From: Hyphomicrobiaceae bacterium
GTDB lineage: Bacteria > Pseudomonadota > Alphaproteobacteria > Rhizobiales > Xanthobacteraceae
Assembly (NCBI GenBank): GCA_947472885.1
Contig: CANJBX010000019.1
Coordinates: forward strand, 1 to 60,808
Direction: 5' to 3'
Length of the DNA: 60,808 bases
The notes under the pieces are model-generated. The model was not told where the DNA came from. It saw nothing but the letters and a program-made list of their open reading frames with translations, and did no database searches. Below, piece after piece: positions 35,051 to 43,820 of the stretch (its first letter is position 1; each line of letters starts with the position of its first letter). A program made the position numbers and the translations under genes.

Positions 35051-36064
35051 ATGACCCATTCCAAAAAAACCGGCGCCGCGCTTGAGATCACTCGCCGCCG
35101 TTTTGTCGAGGGTGGTGCGGCTGTACTCGCGTTCGGTGCTTCCGCGTTCGCGCAGGATGCGAATTACCCGTCGCGTGAGGTGCATGTCATTGCCGCCTTC
35201 CCGGCCGGCAGCGGCGCCGACGTCTATACACGCTACTTCGCCGAAAACATGCGCCCGTTCCTCGGCAGCAATGCGGTCTTCATCGTCGAGAACAAGGTCG
35301 GCGCCAGCGGCAACGTTGCGATCAATCATCTCGCGCGCGCCAAACCCGATGGCTATACGATGCTCATCCACGCGCCGAGCGCGATTGCCGCCAACATGTC
35401 GTTGTTCAAGGAGCCGGGCTACGACGCCACCAAGGCGTTCGACGTGCTGGGCAGCGTGTGCCGCCTGCCGTTTACGGTCAGCGTCTCGCCGAACAGCCCG
35501 CACAAGACGATGCAGGATCTGATCGCCGCAGTGAAGGCAAAGGGCGACAAGGCGAGCTATGGCACGACTGCGCCGACCGGGCAGGTTGCCGGTGCGCTGA
35601 TGAAAAGCATTCTCAAGCTGCCGATCGTCGAAGTGCCCTACCGCACGGCGGCCGATAGCGTGAATGATCTCAACAGCGGCAATCTCGATTACATGATGTA
35701 CGATCCGATCTTCGCGATGCCGAAGCACCGCGCTGGCACCGTACGCATCCTTGCAATCTCGTCGAAGGAGCGCATGACCACCGCGCCGGACATTCCGACC
35801 ATGAATGAGAGCGGCGTTCCGGGTGTCGATGTGAACGGCTGGTGGGGCGTTGCGGTGCCGACCGGCGTGCCGCAGCCGATCAAGGACAAGATCGCGGTGG
35901 CGTTCAGGCAGATGGCGGAGAAGCCGGAGACCAAGAAGTGGCTCGCCGATCTCGGTGGCGATCCGTGGGTCGTCGGCCCGGCCGAAGCGCAGGCGCGGAT
36001 GCTCGCGGACATCAAGGACTGGGCGGGCTTCATGAAGGTCGCGAACCTTCAGCCGCAGGGGTGA
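35051..36064 (+). CDS. Bug/TctC-family solute receptor with Tat-type signal
   Basis: A 337-residue tripartite tricarboxylate-type receptor. It opens with a twin-arginine-like leader (EITRRRFVEGGAAVLAFGAS), and the mature part begins YPSREVHVIAAFPAGSGADVYTRYFAENMR. PDGYTMLIHAPSAIAA, PYRTAADSVNDLNSG and PDIPTMNESGVPG follow, as in this class. The N-terminus was set at the ATG at 35051, although the frame is open from 34985. There are no carrier genes nearby: another orphan receptor. It shares the FPAGSGADVY motif with the receptor at 23035. Confidence 0.88.
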   Translation: MTHSKKTGAALEITRRRFVEGGAAVLAFGASAFAQDANYPSREVHVIAAFPAGSGADVYTRYFAENMRPFLGSNAVFIVENKVGASGNVAINHLARAKPDGYTMLIHAPSAIAANMSLFKEPGYDATKAFDVLGSVCRLPFTVSVSPNSPHKTMQDLIAAVKAKGDKASYGTTAPTGQVAGALMKSILKLPIVEVPYRTAADSVNDLNSGNLDYMMYDPIFAMPKHRAGTVRILAISSKERMTTAPDIPTMNESGVPGVDVNGWWGVAVPTGVPQPIKDKIAVAFRQMAEKPETKKWLADLGGDPWVVGPAEAQARMLADIKDWAGFMKVANLQPQG

Positions 36065-36096
36065 TAGGCTCAACTGCCGACGTAAAAAGACTCTCG

Positions 36097-36213
36097 TGTC
36101 CCGGGCGAAGCGTAGCGAGACCCGGGACCCAGGGCCAATTTAGTTGAATTCGGTTTTGTGGGCTTGGCCCTGGGTCCCGGATCGTCGCGCGCGATGCGCG
36201 CTCGTCCGGGACA
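36097..36213. repeat. Palindromic element, family C
   Basis: About 117 bp. The outer arms read TGTCCCGGGCG and CGTCCGGGACA; inner arms GGGTCCCGG and CCGGGACCC pair as well, and GGCCAAT/TTGGCC-type segments lie at the centre. It is a compound palindrome between the plus-strand receptor gene and the converging minus-strand receptor gene. Its sequence is unrelated to families A and B. Confidence 0.8.
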
Positions 36214-36231
36214 AGAGCGCGGAGTTCACAA

Positions 36232-37248
36232 TCAATTGCTACTCTGCAACCGCGCGCCGGCTTCCTTGACGATCGAGAAGTCCTGATACTTCTTCGCGTC
36301 GATGCTGCCCTTGAGGAAACCCAGCTCGACCATCTTGTCGATGTTGTGCTGCAGCACTGCGATATTCAGCATGCCGTCCGGTGAGCGATAGAAGTCTTCC
36401 TTGGTGAACAGCCATGGGTCGAGCTGCTCACGCGGCTGCTTGGTGACACGCGAGACGATATCGACGGCTTCCTTGTGGTTCTTGGGATCGGTGTAGAAGC
36501 GCCGCGCGCGCAGCGCATCGGTCATGAAGTCGATCAGCGCCGCGCGGTTCTTTTCCAGAAAATCCTTGCGCGCCACCCACATGACCTGTGCGGTAGGCCC
36601 CAGCGCATCGCGCTGGGTGAACAGCGGCCGCGTCAGTTCACGCAGCTGCGGGTCCGCCGACATTGCCGGCACGCCGAGGCCGACGAGATCGACCTTCTTT
36701 TCGATCAGCGTCGCCTTCATGTTGGCGAACGCCACTTCGATGGCGGTGAAGTCGCGCTTTTCCTCAAGGCCGTTCTTCTTCGCCATCACGCGCATCGCCA
36801 TGTCGGTGCCGCCGCCACGCACGTTGATGGCGATGTTCTTGCCCTTCATGTCCTTGACGTCCTTGATCGGCCCGTCCTTCAGCACCAGAAATTCCGCGCT
36901 GTAATGGCCGGGGACGCCGTCGGTGATTTCATCGCCGATCACGCGCAGGTCTTCGAGCCTCGCGTTCTGGATCGCGAGCGGGAACGACGAGAACGTCAGC
37001 AGCGCAATATCGAGATCGCCGGAGGCAAGCGCGGCAACCGATTGCGGCGTGCCGGGGAAACGGATCGCGTCGATGACATAGGACTGCCCGGAGCGCGTCA
37101 TCAGGTCCGGCTTTTCCATGAAAAGCGGCGGCAGGTTGTTCGGCACCGCCACCCAGGAAATACGGATCTTGAGCGGCTCGGCCTGGGCGAAGCCCATCAT
37201 TGCGATGCAAGTGGCGAGCGCAGCGGCGCAATTTCGCAAGCGATTCAT
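36232..37248 (-). CDS. ABC transporter substrate-binding protein (NMT1/THI5, SsuA/TauA-like)
   Basis: Periplasmic receptor of 338 residues, signal peptide ending MGFAQA. The mature protein starts EPLKIRISWVAVPNNLPPLF and continues through PGTPQSVAALASGDLDIALLT, then a DVKDMKGKNIAINVRGGGTDMAM motif. This is the type II fold used for nitrate, sulfonate, taurine or thiamine-precursor uptake. It is probably the receptor for the fused permease at 39059-40615, which lies past the amidase gene. The ATPase is missing from the area. Substrate unknown; a nitrogen-containing compound would suit the amidase neighbour. Confidence 0.82.
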   Translation of the reverse strand: MNRLRNCAAALATCIAMMGFAQAEPLKIRISWVAVPNNLPPLFMEKPDLMTRSGQSYVIDAIRFPGTPQSVAALASGDLDIALLTFSSFPLAIQNARLEDLRVIGDEITDGVPGHYSAEFLVLKDGPIKDVKDMKGKNIAINVRGGGTDMAMRVMAKKNGLEEKRDFTAIEVAFANMKATLIEKKVDLVGLGVPAMSADPQLRELTRPLFTQRDALGPTAQVMWVARKDFLEKNRAALIDFMTDALRARRFYTDPKNHKEAVDIVSRVTKQPREQLDPWLFTKEDFYRSPDGMLNIAVLQHNIDKMVELGFLKGSIDAKKYQDFSIVKEAGARLQSSN

Positions 37249-37372
37249 CGTGTTGTTTTCCCCCGTAGCGGGATGGAGACTAGCACATCCGCGCTCGACC
37301 GCACGCCACCCGTAAGGCAATGTTATGAAAAATCAGACGCCGGGTTCCGGCCCGCGCGCAGGGGGAAACAAT

Positions 37373-38827
37373 ATGAGCGACATAGCCTTTTTGCCGGCCA
37401 CAAAGCTGGCGCGGCTGGTCCGGCAAAAGAAAATTGGCTGTCTTGAGTTGCTCGACCACTACCTGGCGCGGGTAGAGAAATTCAATCCTGCCATCAATGC
37501 GATTATCGCCACCGATTTGCCGGGTGCGAGGAAACGCGCCCGCGCCGCCGACCGCGCGCTCAAGAACGGTGACGTCTGGGGGCCGTTTCACGGCCTGCCG
37601 ATGACGGTGAAGGAGTCTTTTCAGGTTGCCGGGCTGCCCACCACCTGGGGCGTACCGTCGTTCAAGGGCAATATCGCCAAAAAGAATGCGCTGGCGGTGG
37701 ACCGCTGGCTGGCTTCCGGCGCGGTGATTTTCGGCAAGACCAATGTGCCGGTGATGCTCGCCGACGGGCAGAGCTATAATCCGGTTTACGGCGCGACCAA
37801 TAACCCGCGCGATCTCACGCGCACGCCGGGCGGCTCTTCGGGCGGCAGCGCGGCGGCAGTCGCGGCGGGGCTTTCCGGCATCGAGACTGGCAGCGACATC
37901 GCTTCGTCGATCCGCAATCCGGCGCACTGCAACGGCATCTTCGGCCACAAGCCGACGTTCGGCCTGGCACCGACGCGCGGTAATTCGCTTACCGACAGTT
38001 TATATCCGGCGGACATCAGCGTGATCGGGCCGCTGGCGCGCAGCGCCGCCGATCTTGAGCCCGCGTTGAACGTCATCGCCGGGCCGGAGGAAATCGAGGC
38101 CGGCGCCGTCAAGATCGTGCTGCCGCCGCCACGCAAGCAGGCGCTCAGGGATTTCAGGATCGGCTTCATGCTGAGCGATCCGGTGTCCGACGTCGCGCGG
38201 GAGGTGCAGGACGTGCTGCAGGGCCTCGTCGACTTTCTCGGCAAGAAAAAGGCGAAAATCAGCGACAAGGCGCGGCCTGATATCGATCTCGCCAGCGTGG
38301 ATCGTCTGTTCGCGCTGCTGCTCGCCGCTGCGACCGGCGGGCGCGAGCCGCAGGAGCAATTCGAGGCCAACCTGAAAGCAGCGAAGGCGCTGGATGCGTC
38401 CAGCGATTCACACGCTGCGCGCATGTTGCGTGGCGCGACGCTGTATCATCGTGACTGGCAGGCGTTGAACGAGGAGCGAACCCGGCTGCGCTGGAAATGG
38501 CACGAATGGTTCAAGACCTATGACCTGATGCTGCTGCCGGTGTTTCCGCTCGCGCCGCATCTGCACATGCACGATCTGCCGTCGGACCTTCGCACCTATC
38601 AGGTCAATGGCAAGACCGTGATGCACGCCCATCTGCTGTTCTGGGCGGGATTGACCGGCGTTGCGTATCTTCCCGCCACTGCCGCGCCTGCGGGTTACAC
38701 AAAATCAGGGCTTCCGGTCGGCGTGCAGATCGTCGGGCCGCATTACGGCGACCGCACGACAATTCACTTCGCGAAACTGCTGGAGCAGGAGTTCCAGGGG
38801 TTTGTGGTGCCGGAGGGAGATGAATAG
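37373..38827 (+). CDS. Amidase signature family hydrolase
   Basis: Hydrolyses an amide bond in an unknown small molecule. The amidase signature motif is intact: catalytic Lys80 in GLPMTVKESF, the glycine/serine stretch GGSSGGSAA (153-161, cis-serine region) and nucleophile Ser179 in SDIASSIRNPAHCNG. Length 484 is within the family range. The ATG at 37373 with GGGGGAAA upstream is preferred; the frame begins at 37325. The gene is divergent from the receptor at 36232 and convergent to the permease at 39059. In nearby species this trio of receptor, amidase and permease probably forms a catabolic unit for an amide or carbamate, an inference. Confidence 0.9.
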   Translation: MSDIAFLPATKLARLVRQKKIGCLELLDHYLARVEKFNPAINAIIATDLPGARKRARAADRALKNGDVWGPFHGLPMTVKESFQVAGLPTTWGVPSFKGNIAKKNALAVDRWLASGAVIFGKTNVPVMLADGQSYNPVYGATNNPRDLTRTPGGSSGGSAAAVAAGLSGIETGSDIASSIRNPAHCNGIFGHKPTFGLAPTRGNSLTDSLYPADISVIGPLARSAADLEPALNVIAGPEEIEAGAVKIVLPPPRKQALRDFRIGFMLSDPVSDVAREVQDVLQGLVDFLGKKKAKISDKARPDIDLASVDRLFALLLAAATGGREPQEQFEANLKAAKALDASSDSHAARMLRGATLYHRDWQALNEERTRLRWKWHEWFKTYDLMLLPVFPLAPHLHMHDLPSDLRTYQVNGKTVMHAHLLFWAGLTGVAYLPATAAPAGYTKSGLPVGVQIVGPHYGDRTTIHFAKLLEQEFQGFVVPEGDE

Positions 38828-38890
38828 AGAGAGAATGAATGTTGGGCGCAATGGCGAAGCGTATTGCACCCAACGGTGGAGGCGGTGTTA

Positions 38891-39012
38891 CCTCTCCCCG
38901 CTTGCGGGGAGAGGTCGGCTTGCGAAGCAAGCCGGGTGAGGGGGAGCCGCAACATTTCGCGATGTCAGAATTGCCCCTAACCCCAACCCTCTCCCCGCAG
39001 GCGGGGAGAGGG
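38891..39012. repeat. Palindromic element, family A (copy 2)
   Basis: About 122 bp between the converging amidase and permease genes. Left arm CCTCTCCCCGCTTGCGGGGAGAGG (written as a hairpin CTCTCCCC/GGGGAGAG), right arm CTCTCCCCGCAGGCGGGGAGAG of the same build, GGTGAGGGGG between them. It is related to the copies at 12013 and 50532. Confidence 0.9.
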
Positions 39013-39058
39013 CGCGCACCGTTTCCGCGGCATCGATGCCGATTAAAACGAACGTAAT

Positions 39059-40615
39059 CTAAACCGCCGCCATCTCCTGCGTCTCCTGATGCCAGCGCAA
39101 TAACCTGCGCCGCGCAAGCGACATCAGGCTGATTACGACATGGCCTGTGATCGCGGTCTCGACGATGCCGGCGAAAACGCCGGTGGAATCGAGCTGGCGC
39201 GAACTCTCCATCATCATGCCGCCCAATCCAAATCCGCCCATCATCATCTCGGCGATCACGGCGACGATCAGCGCAGTCAGCAGCGCGACCTGCAAGCCGG
39301 TCAAGATCTGTGGCAATGCCGCCGGGATCGCGATTTCAAACGACGCGCGCCGCGCGCTGGCGCCGAGGCTGCGCGCCGACCACAGCAATTCGCGCTCGAC
39401 GCCCTGCAGCCCCGCAAGCGTTGCTGTGATGACGGGAAATATCGCGCTGACCGCGATGATGGTGATCTTCGAGCCGTCGTAAAGCCCGAACCACCGGATA
39501 AACACCGGCAGGAATGCGATCTTGGGCATCGGGAAGCCGACCGACACGATGGGATCGAAGAACCAGTTGGCGAGGCGGCTGCGGTTCACCGCAAGGCCGA
39601 GGAAAATACCGCCGATGGCTGCGATGGTGAAGCCGGTGAAAGTGCGAAACAGCGTCATGGCGAGATTGACGAAGAGTTCGCCGCTCGCGATGTGTTCGCC
39701 GATCTGCACGAGGACGCCGCTGAGCGGCGGCAGCATGAACGAACTGATGGTGCCGTCGCGCACCAGCGTTTCCCACAGCACGATCAGCAACGCTGGCGTG
39801 ATGAATCGCGCCGCGCGCCATCGCAGCAGCCTCCGCATCAGCATGAGATAGAGGCGGTCGGCGATGAAGCCGAGCAGCGCGACGGTGAGGACGGCGGCGA
39901 ACATCGCGTCATAGACGCCGCCTTCGCCGAGGAAGCCGATCATGAAGCCGAGGCCCTTGCGGGCGGCGATGAATTCCAAGCTCACCAGCAGGATGAAGGA
40001 GGTCGCCAGCGCGATGCGGATGCCGCTGAGAAGTTCAGGCAATGCGCTTGGCACCACGACATCGAACAGGGTGCGGATGCGGCTCGCGCCCAAGGCCCGC
40101 GCCGACCAGATCAGGGTGCGTTCCGCGCCGCGCGCGCCGTTGTAGGCCGAGATCGCGACGGGGAGCGTGCAGCCCAGCGCAATGAGGACGATCTTCGAGC
40201 CGTCGCCGAAGCCGAGCCACAGCGCCATCATCGGAATCAGCGCCGACTTGGGCATCGGGTAAAACATCCGCACGAGCGGGCCCAGCAAGGTGTCGAACAG
40301 GCGCGACCAGCCCATGAGAATGCCGAGAACGGTCCCGGCAACGACCGCGCACGCCAGTCCAACGGCTGTCCGGTAGAGCGAATTGGCGCCATGGACGAAC
40401 AGTTCGCCACTCGCGGCCAGCCGGTACCACGATGCCAACACCCTGGAGAGCGGCGGCAGGGCGAGTTTCGAAACCAGCCCCAAACGGGTGCTGGCCTCCC
40501 AGGCCACAGCCAAAATCAGCAGAGGCAGATACCGGATACAGGTATCCAGATAGCGATTTTGCTCAAAGCTGACTAAAAAACTGCCAGTTTTAGATTCCGC
40601 CCCCGAGATTGCCAT
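39059..40615 (-). CDS. ABC transporter permease with two fused SsuC-like domains
   Basis: A 518-residue inner-membrane protein with two complete permease domains in one chain. Each carries the EAA-type loop that contacts the ATPase: SARALGASRIRTLFDVVVPSALPELLSGIRIAL near residue 175 and SARSLGASARRASFEIAIPAALPQILTGLQVAL near residue 430. The first domain spans about 30-250 and the second about 260-505. Such fusions occur in nitrate/taurine/pyrimidine-type ABC importers. The likely receptor is encoded at 36232; no ATPase gene is in the vicinity, so the complex must borrow one or have lost it. It is divergent from urtA by about 200 bp. Confidence 0.88.
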   Translation of the reverse strand: MAISGAESKTGSFLVSFEQNRYLDTCIRYLPLLILAVAWEASTRLGLVSKLALPPLSRVLASWYRLAASGELFVHGANSLYRTAVGLACAVVAGTVLGILMGWSRLFDTLLGPLVRMFYPMPKSALIPMMALWLGFGDGSKIVLIALGCTLPVAISAYNGARGAERTLIWSARALGASRIRTLFDVVVPSALPELLSGIRIALATSFILLVSLEFIAARKGLGFMIGFLGEGGVYDAMFAAVLTVALLGFIADRLYLMLMRRLLRWRAARFITPALLIVLWETLVRDGTISSFMLPPLSGVLVQIGEHIASGELFVNLAMTLFRTFTGFTIAAIGGIFLGLAVNRSRLANWFFDPIVSVGFPMPKIAFLPVFIRWFGLYDGSKITIIAVSAIFPVITATLAGLQGVERELLWSARSLGASARRASFEIAIPAALPQILTGLQVALLTALIVAVIAEMMMGGFGLGGMMMESSRQLDSTGVFAGIVETAITGHVVISLMSLARRRLLRWHQETQEMAAV

Positions 40616-40738
40616 TTTATGCCTAATTTATAATCAGACGGCTTAAATACTTTGCTGTGACAAAAGGCACGGTCCGCCCCGCCGTTCGCACCTTGTTAAT
40701 CTCTATGACAATCCAAGGACTTGCGCTGCCGCAAGGCT

Positions 40739-40754
40739 TGGCACGAAATTTGAA
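40739..40754 (+). promoter_or_regulatory. Sigma-54-like promoter of the urt-ure operon
   Basis: TGGCACG-N4-TTGAA, close to the -24/-12 consensus TGGCACG-N4-TTGCA. The GG at 40740-40741 and the -12 GA at 40752-40753 have the required ten-base spacing; GA instead of GC at -12 is a mismatch. Sixty-odd bases upstream of urtA. Nitrogen control through NtrC and RpoN fits the urea-uptake genes. A CTTGCG/CGCAAG inverted repeat at 40720-40735 overlaps the upstream side. Confidence 0.55.
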
Positions 40755-40817
40755 GGAGCCTATGTCGGGGACGGCTCGCTGTGGCCGGTTCCGTTGCGTC
40801 AAACAGAGGATTCTCCC

Positions 40818-42104
40818 ATGAACACGAACCCTATCCACCGGCGCTGGCTTCTCGGAGCAACAGCCGGCCTTGCCCTGGGATTGGCTGCGCTTCCCGCCAA
40901 GGCTCAGGATACGATCAAACTCGGCATTCTGCACTCGCTCTCCGGCACCATGGCCATCAGCGAAACGACGCTGAAGGATACGATGCTGTTCCTCATCGAC
41001 GAGCAGAACAAGAAGGGCGGCTTGCTCGGCAAGAAGCTCGAAGCCGTCGTCGTCGATCCGGCCTCCAACTGGCCGCTGTTTGCCGAAAAGGCCCGCGAAC
41101 TGATTTCGAAGGACAAGGTCTCGGCCGTGTTCGGCTGCTGGACCTCGGTGTCACGCAAGTCCGTGCTGCCGGTGTTCAAGGAATTGAACTCGATCCTGTT
41201 CTATCCGGTGCAGTACGAAGGCGAAGAATCCGAGCGTAACGTGTTCTACACCGGCGCCGCGCCGAACCAGCAGGCGATCCCGGCCGTCGACTATCTCGCC
41301 AAGGAAGAGAAGGTTCAGCGTTGGGTCCTCGCCGGCACGGACTACGTCTATCCGCGCACGACCAACAAGATCCTCGAGGCCTATCTGAAGTCGAAGGGCG
41401 TCAAGGCGGAAGACATCATGATCAACTACACGCCGTTCGGCCACTCCGATTGGCAGACGATCGTGGCCGACATCAAGAAGTTCGGCTCGGCTGGCAAGAA
41501 GACGGCGGTGGTTTCGACCATCAACGGCGACGCCAACGTGCCGTTCTACAAGGAGCTCGGCAACCAGGGCATCAAAGCCAAGGACATTCCGGTCGTCGCC
41601 TTCTCGGTCGGCGAAGAAGAACTCGCCGGCATCGACACCAAGCCGCTGCTCGGCCATCTCGCCGCCTGGAACTACTTTGAGTCGATCAAGACCCCTGAGA
41701 ACGACAAGTTCATCAAGGAATGGAAGGCGTTTACCAAGAACCCGAAGCGCGTTTCCAACGACCCGATGGAAGCTCACGTCATCGGCTTCGCCATGTGGGT
41801 GAAGGCGGTCGAGAAGGCTGGCTCGGTTGATCCGGACAAGGTGATCGACGCGCTGCCGGGCATCAAGGCTCCGAACCTGACGGGCGGCATGTCTGAAATG
41901 CTCTCGAACCATCACATCACCAAGCCGGTGTTCATCGGCGAAGTGAAGGCTGACGGTCAGTTCGACGTGGTGTGGAAGACCTCGGGCCTCGTCCCGGGCG
42001 ATGCCTGGTCGAAGGAACTGCCGGACTCCAAGGACTTGGTCGGCGACTGGGTCGGCAAGAAGTGCGGCAACTTCAGCACCAAGACCAGCAAGTGCGGCAG
42101 CTGA
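40818..42104 (+). CDS. urtA: Urea ABC transporter substrate-binding protein UrtA
   Basis: Periplasmic urea receptor of 428 residues, a branch of the HAAT class. It has a leader with twin arginines (HRRWLLGATAGLALGLAALPAKAQ) that may be Tat-dependent. The mature part begins DTIKLGILHSLSGTMAISETTLKD, with VFGCWTSVSRKSVLPV and LFYPVQYEGEESERNVFYTGAAPNQQ, all typical of UrtA. It heads the urtABCDE genes, which are followed by the urease cluster, so its ligand is well supported. The ATG at 40818 is preferred over a TTG at 40794. Confidence 0.95.
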   Translation: MNTNPIHRRWLLGATAGLALGLAALPAKAQDTIKLGILHSLSGTMAISETTLKDTMLFLIDEQNKKGGLLGKKLEAVVVDPASNWPLFAEKARELISKDKVSAVFGCWTSVSRKSVLPVFKELNSILFYPVQYEGEESERNVFYTGAAPNQQAIPAVDYLAKEEKVQRWVLAGTDYVYPRTTNKILEAYLKSKGVKAEDIMINYTPFGHSDWQTIVADIKKFGSAGKKTAVVSTINGDANVPFYKELGNQGIKAKDIPVVAFSVGEEELAGIDTKPLLGHLAAWNYFESIKTPENDKFIKEWKAFTKNPKRVSNDPMEAHVIGFAMWVKAVEKAGSVDPDKVIDALPGIKAPNLTGGMSEMLSNHHITKPVFIGEVKADGQFDVVWKTSGLVPGDAWSKELPDSKDLVGDWVGKKCGNFSTKTSKCGS

Positions 42105-42194
42105 TCGCAAGATAGCTGCTCGTAGATACCGGAGGCGGCGGCTGGCCGCCGCCTCCATCGTCTAAAACTTGTTACCCCTGCCGGGAAAAGCTCG

Positions 42195-43820
42195 ATGAAT
42201 ATGGTCCGCAACCGCGCCTTCGCGCTGGTGACTGCGTGTTGCCTGTTGCTGATTGCAGGCATCGCCTCGCCGCAGCAAGCCTCCGCGCAGAACTTCGAGA
42301 GCGCGCTCGCCGGGTTCGCCGCCGACTCGTTCGGCGATACCGAAACGGCGATCGGCGCGGTGGCTACCAGCGGCAATCCACTGGCCGTCGATGTCATCAA
42401 TGCGCTGCAGGAAGGCCGGCTCCTGTTCAATCCCGCCGACAAGAAGGTCTATGTCCGCACCGCCGCCGGCACGATCAATGACGCCGCCACCGGCACGCCG
42501 GCCGCGGACGTCAAGGCCGGTGACTTGCAAACCGTGCGTCTCAACAACCGCGTTCGCCGCGGCATCGACGCTGCCGTCGGCGCGCTGACGCTACTGTCGC
42601 CCGATGCCGGCAAGCGCATGGACGCCGCCAAGGCGGTGTTCAAGTCGCGCGAAGCCGGCGCGTTGAAGGCGCTTGATGTTGCCATCGCCAAAGAGACCGA
42701 GCCGCGCGTCAAGCGCGCGCTGGTCGATGCGCGTGCCGCCGTCATCCTCAACACGCCAACCGCATCGAAAGAAGAGAATCTGGAGGCAATCTCCGTCATC
42801 CGCGAGCGCGGCGATCAGGAGGCGCGCAGCCTGCTCACCAATCTTTCGGCCGACAGCCACGACGATATCAAGCGGGCCGCTGCTGCGGGCGTTGCTTCAA
42901 TCGACGCCAGCCTCCAGCTCTGGAGCGCGGCGCAAAACATGTGGTACGGCCTGTCGCTCGGGTCTGTGTTGCTGCTCGCTGCCATTGGCCTCGCCATCAC
43001 GTTCGGCGTCATGGGCGTCATCAACATGGCGCATGGCGAAATGGTGATGATTGGCGCCTATGTGACGTTCGCCGTTCAGGAGGTGATCCGCGCCTACAAT
43101 CCCGCGCTGTTCGATATTTCGCTCGTCATCGCCGTGCCGCTGGCGTTTCTGGTCACGGGCTGCTTCGGCATCCTGATCGAACGTACGGTCATTCGTTTTC
43201 TCTATGGCCGGCCGCTGGAAACCCTGCTCGCAACCTGGGGCCTGTCGCTCATCATCCAGCAGGCGGTGCGAACCGCTTACGGCTCGTCGAACAAGGATGT
43301 CGGCTCGCCTTCATGGATGAGCGGCGCGTTTGAACTCGGCGGCCTCACCATCACCTACAATCGGCTGTGGATCGTCTGCTTCACGATCTTCGTGTTCGTC
43401 GCGCTGCTCGGCGTATTGCGGCTGACGCGTCTTGGCCTCGAAATGCGCGCCGTGACGCAGAACCGCACCATGGCGGCGTCCATGGGTATCGCCACCGCGC
43501 GCATCGATGCGCTGACCTTTGGCCTCGGCTCCGGCGTTGCCGGCATCGCCGGTGTTGCGCTGTCGCAGATCGACAACGTTTCGCCGAACCTCGGACAGAG
43601 CTACATCATCGACAGCTTCATGGTCGTGGTGTTCGGCGGCGTCGGAAACCTGTGGGGCACGCTGGTCGGCGCCTTCACCCTCGGCATCGCCAACAAGTTT
43701 CTTGAACCTTACGCCGGCGCGGTGCTTGGCAAGATCGCGATCCTTGTCCTCATCATCCTGTTCATCCAGAAGCGCCCGCGCGGACTGTTCGCGCTCAAGG
43801 GCCGGTCGGTGGAAGCATGA
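42195..43820 (+). CDS. urtB: Urea ABC transporter permease UrtB
   Basis: Membrane subunit of 541 residues. It starts with a signal-like hydrophobic segment and an extra periplasmic N-terminal domain of about 240 residues (NPLAVDVINALQEGRLLFN and so on), a normal feature of UrtB. The permease domain then begins WYGLSLGSVLLLAAIGLAITFGVMGVINMAHGEM. The cytoplasmic loop motif RAVTQNRTMAASMGI is also present. Its stop overlaps the urtC start (ATGA). Confidence 0.95.
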   Translation: MNMVRNRAFALVTACCLLLIAGIASPQQASAQNFESALAGFAADSFGDTETAIGAVATSGNPLAVDVINALQEGRLLFNPADKKVYVRTAAGTINDAATGTPAADVKAGDLQTVRLNNRVRRGIDAAVGALTLLSPDAGKRMDAAKAVFKSREAGALKALDVAIAKETEPRVKRALVDARAAVILNTPTASKEENLEAISVIRERGDQEARSLLTNLSADSHDDIKRAAAAGVASIDASLQLWSAAQNMWYGLSLGSVLLLAAIGLAITFGVMGVINMAHGEMVMIGAYVTFAVQEVIRAYNPALFDISLVIAVPLAFLVTGCFGILIERTVIRFLYGRPLETLLATWGLSLIIQQAVRTAYGSSNKDVGSPSWMSGAFELGGLTITYNRLWIVCFTIFVFVALLGVLRLTRLGLEMRAVTQNRTMAASMGIATARIDALTFGLGSGVAGIAGVALSQIDNVSPNLGQSYIIDSFMVVVFGGVGNLWGTLVGAFTLGIANKFLEPYAGAVLGKIAILVLIILFIQKRPRGLFALKGRSVEA

